Below are positions 34,448 through 36,364 of a stretch of 36,364 nucleotides of DNA, one piece after another. Positions within the stretch are counted from its first letter, which is position 1. Each line of letters starts with the position of its first letter. A model generated the notes under the pieces. The model was given only the letters and a program-made list of their open reading frames with translations. It made no database searches and was not told the origin of the DNA. This stretch comes from Verrucomicrobiales bacterium. GTDB lineage: Bacteria > Verrucomicrobiota > Verrucomicrobiia > Verrucomicrobiales > V1-33. The stretch covers positions 1 through 36,364 of the forward strand of contig CANHIJ010000032.1 in NCBI GenBank assembly GCA_947460575.1, in the 5' to 3' direction. Both the position numbers and the translations under genes were made by a program.

Positions 34448-34942
34448 TCAGCCCGGCGTAAACAACTCCGGATGCAACACGCTCGCCGGAACCCGGTGCT
34501 CCATGGACTCAATCTCGTGGATAAATTCCCCCACATCTTGAAATTCCCGGTACACGCTGGCATACCGCACATAGGCCACCGGATCGATGCTGTGCAATTT
34601 GTCCATCACCTTGAGCCCCAACAGCCGGGACGGAATCTCGCGCTGCCCCGTGGCCGCCAAATCCGTCGCAATGTCGTCGGCCGCCCCGTGCAGCGCCTCC
34701 AAACTCACCGGCCGCTTCTCGCACGCCTTCGTAAAACTCCGGATCAATTTCTCCCGGTCAAACGGCTCCCGCGCCTCATTCCGCTTCAAAACCAATAAAT
34801 CCGCCTGCTCCACGTGCTCATACGTCGTGAACCGCGTCCCGCAACCCAAGCACTCCCTGCGCCGCCGGATCGAGGCCCCGTCCCGCGATATCCGCGAGTC
34901 GATCACCTTGTCGTCCTGGGCATGGCATTTCGGGCAGCGCAT
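34448..34942 (-). CDS. nrdR: Transcriptional repressor NrdR
   Basis: 164 residues from the ATG at 34942 (MRCPKCHAQDDKVIDSR); longer starts up to 34975 would break the conserved N-terminus. The zinc ribbon uses C3, C6, C31 and C34 (RRECLGCGTRFTTYE). The ATP-cone follows (LVLKRNEAREPFDREKLIRSFTKACEKRPVS), then 'VDKLH'-type MDKLHSIDPVAYVRYASVYREF, which is strongly conserved. NrdR binds ATP/dATP and represses ribonucleotide reductase genes through paired NrdR boxes. Two NrdR-box-like sequences 31 bp apart lie upstream of it (34982-35028). No reductase gene is in the window. Confidence 0.96.
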   Translation of the reverse strand: MRCPKCHAQDDKVIDSRISRDGASIRRRRECLGCGTRFTTYEHVEQADLLVLKRNEAREPFDREKLIRSFTKACEKRPVSLEALHGAADDIATDLAATGQREIPSRLLGLKVMDKLHSIDPVAYVRYASVYREFQDVGEFIHEIESMEHRVPASVLHPELFTPG

Positions 34943-34974
34943 AAAATCAGGACCCCTCGGGAATCCGTCGGCCA

Positions 34975-35003
34975 CTTTAGAAGACTACCCGTAGTGGTGT
35001 CAA
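34975..35003 (-). promoter_or_regulatory. Possible nrdR promoter
   Basis: On the complement, a perfect -35 TTGACA (34998-35003) is followed by 17 bp and CTAAAG (34975-34980), a poor -10. It lies 33 bp before the ATG at 34942 and overlaps the first NrdR-box-like site. Confidence 0.4.
34982..34997. promoter_or_regulatory. NrdR-box-like site 1
   Basis: AGACTACCCGTAGTGG; compared with consensus ACACWATATATWGTGT the outer arms match (ACTA / TAGTG) while the central ATAT is replaced by CCCG. It contains the perfect inverted repeat ACTAC-CC-GTAGT and lies between the -35 and -10 of nrdR. Confidence 0.4.
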
Positions 35004-35012
35004 TGCCCGAAC

Positions 35013-35028
35013 CCACTATATTTAGACT
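35013..35028. promoter_or_regulatory. NrdR-box-like site 2
   Basis: CCACTATATTTAGACT matches the NrdR-box consensus at about 12 of 16 positions, including the TATAT core. Its centre is 31 bp from that of site 1, the three-helical-turn spacing reported for tandem NrdR boxes. Confidence 0.45.
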
Positions 35029-35119
35029 TTTATCAAAAGCGCGACGCAACTCCCCCTCCTAGCCTTCCCCCACGAGAATGTTTGACACCGCGCCTCCCCA
35101 ATGGCACTCACCTCCTGCC

Positions 35120-36364
35120 ATGTACCCTCGCCTCTGCTCCCCGCTCTTCGCCCTCAGCCTCGCCCTGGGGTCCCTGGCCACCTCCTGGTCCGCTCCCACC
35201 TGGAATCAATTCCGCGGCCCCTTCGGCAACGGCCAAGCCGAAGGCGCCAACCTGCCCACCTCCTGGTCCGAAACCGAGCACGTCTCCTGGAAAACCCCCG
35301 TCCCCCACCAGGGCTGGTCCACCCCCCTCATCCTCGACAACCAAGTCTGGCTCACCTCCGCCACCGAAGACGGCCGCGAATTCTGGGCCTACTGCCTCGA
35401 GCGCTCCTCCGGCAAAATCCTCCACCAAGTCAAACTCTTCACCAGCGAAAACCCCGAACCCCTCGGCAACCCCCTCAACTCCTACGCCTCCTGCACCGGC
35501 TTCCTCGAACCCGGCCGCGTCTACCTCCACTTCGGCAGCTACGGCACCGCCTGCCTCGACACCGCCACCTTCCAAGAACTCTGGCGCCGCACCGACCTCC
35601 CCTGCCGCCACCTCCGCGGCCCCGGCTCCTCCCTCTTCCCCTGGAAAAATGCCATCATCCTCACCATGGACGGCGCCGACCTCCAATACCTCGCCGCCCT
35701 GGATAAAAAAACCGGCGCCACGCTCTGGAAAACCAATCGCGACACCGCCTTCAACGACCTCGACGAAAAAGGCCAGCCCACCCTCGAAGGCGACCTCCGC
35801 AAAGCCTACAGCACTCCCATCGCCATCGAAGTCGGCGGCCTCCCCCAACTCGTCTGCACCGGCTCCCGCGCCACCGTCGCCTACCACCCAGACACCGGCA
35901 AAGAAATCTGGCGCGCTACCTACCCGGGCTTCTCCAACGCCAGCCTTCCTGCCTGGGTCGACGGTCTCCTCGTCCTCAACACCGGCCACGGCAAAGCCGC
36001 CCTCCGCGCCTACCGCATCACCCCAGAATCCTCCGGCGATATCTCCAGCTCCCTCGTCTGGGAACAAACCAAATACATCCCCACCAGATCCTCCCCCGTC
36101 GTCGCCAACGGCCTCATCTTCCTCATGGCCGACAACGGCCTCCTTAGCGCCGTCGACCCCAAAGACGGCTCCCTCCTCTTCAGCGAACGCACCGGCGCCT
36201 CCTGCAGCGCCTCCCCCCTCTTCGCCGACGGCAAGCTCTTCTTCTGCAACGAGCGCGGCCAATCCTACGTCCTCCTCCCCAATCGCGCCTACTCCCCCCT
36301 CGCCGAAAACACCCTCCCCGACGGCATCATGGCCAGCCCCGCCGCCGCCGACCGCGACCTCTTC
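35120..36364 (+). CDS. Secreted PQQ-like beta-propeller repeat protein (3' end outside window)
   Basis: 415 codons visible from the ATG at 35120 (MYPRLCSPLFALSLALGSLA, signal peptide) to the window edge. The mature start TWNQFRGPFGNGQAEGANLPTSWSETEHVSWKTPVPHQGWSTP is the classic opening of PQQ/BamB-like eight-bladed propellers found in many copies in Planctomycetota and Verrucomicrobiota. Blade repeats follow: 'LAALDKKTGATLWKT', 'VAYHPDTGKEIWRATYPG', 'SSPVVANGLIFLMADNGLLSAVDPKDGSLLFSERTG'. Such proteins are presumed periplasmic and involved in scaffolding or in polymer degradation; activity is unproven. TTGACA upstream at about 35084-35089 is a possible -35 without a matching -10. Confidence 0.85.
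   Translation, partial: MYPRLCSPLFALSLALGSLATSWSAPTWNQFRGPFGNGQAEGANLPTSWSETEHVSWKTPVPHQGWSTPLILDNQVWLTSATEDGREFWAYCLERSSGKILHQVKLFTSENPEPLGNPLNSYASCTGFLEPGRVYLHFGSYGTACLDTATFQELWRRTDLPCRHLRGPGSSLFPWKNAIILTMDGADLQYLAALDKKTGATLWKTNRDTAFNDLDEKGQPTLEGDLRKAYSTPIAIEVGGLPQLVCTGSRATVAYHPDTGKEIWRATYPGFSNASLPAWVDGLLVLNTGHGKAALRAYRITPESSGDISSSLVWEQTKYIPTRSSPVVANGLIFLMADNGLLSAVDPKDGSLLFSERTGASCSASPLFADGKLFFCNERGQSYVLLPNRAYSPLAENTLPDGIMASPAAADRDLF

Overview
The window is GC-rich chromosomal DNA that most resembles a member of the Verrucomicrobiota. This is an inference from gene content, not from a marker gene: secreted LamG, PA14 and PKD proteins, a GDSL/DUF1080 fusion, a monomeric isocitrate dehydrogenase, FabV, and C-terminal tails of the 'ES.NL..W...FYRL' kind. 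No rRNA, tRNA, CRISPR array, prophage or transposase gene was seen. The + strand is extremely C-rich whichever way the genes run. Plus-strand genes therefore end codons in C, minus-strand genes end them in G, and nearly every gene casts a long false ORF on its complement.

Layout. 1-5 kb: two divergent secreted LamG proteins (the left one cut by the window edge), then a GDSL/DUF1080 hydrolase facing the second across a shared terminator. 5-9.4 kb: an isolated dihydrolipoamide acetyltransferase, an acyltransferase-3 membrane protein, FabV and a YchJ-like SEC-C protein. 9.6-14.2 kb: two tandem paralogous secreted metzincin-type proteases with PPC and PKD domains. Between them lies a 301-bp palindromic insertion flanked by a 5-bp direct repeat. 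14.4-20.6 kb: monomeric NADP-isocitrate dehydrogenase, an MFS transporter, and two proteins of unknown function. 20.8-29.3 kb: a gingipain-like (C25) protease, a lipoprotein, a zinc-ribbon membrane protein, class II fructose-bisphosphate aldolase, and a CPBP protease overlapping a ComF-type phosphoribosyltransferase. 29.3-33.4 kb: OxyR with its two redox cysteines, a near-consensus OxyR operator over its own start codon, a structured leader ending in a strong terminator, and a nuclease-ligase fusion whose ligase half looks degenerate. A 747-bp composite repeat follows, also flanked by a 5-bp direct repeat. 33.4-36.4 kb: a minus-strand nrdR - unknown - HIT cluster with NrdR-box-like sites, then a secreted PQQ-type beta-propeller protein running off the right edge.

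The most interesting region is 30.2-33.4 kb. OxyR appears to face a leader that is either an attenuator or a small RNA placed like OxyS. Downstream sits a metallo-beta-lactamase nuclease fused to an ATP-dependent-ligase-like domain that has lost key residues and its OB fold. The second point of interest is a transposase-less repeat family with CCTAAAA/TTTTAGG ends. It occurs twice in the window, each time with a different 5-bp target duplication. Much of the remainder is ordinary housekeeping and secreted-protein content.
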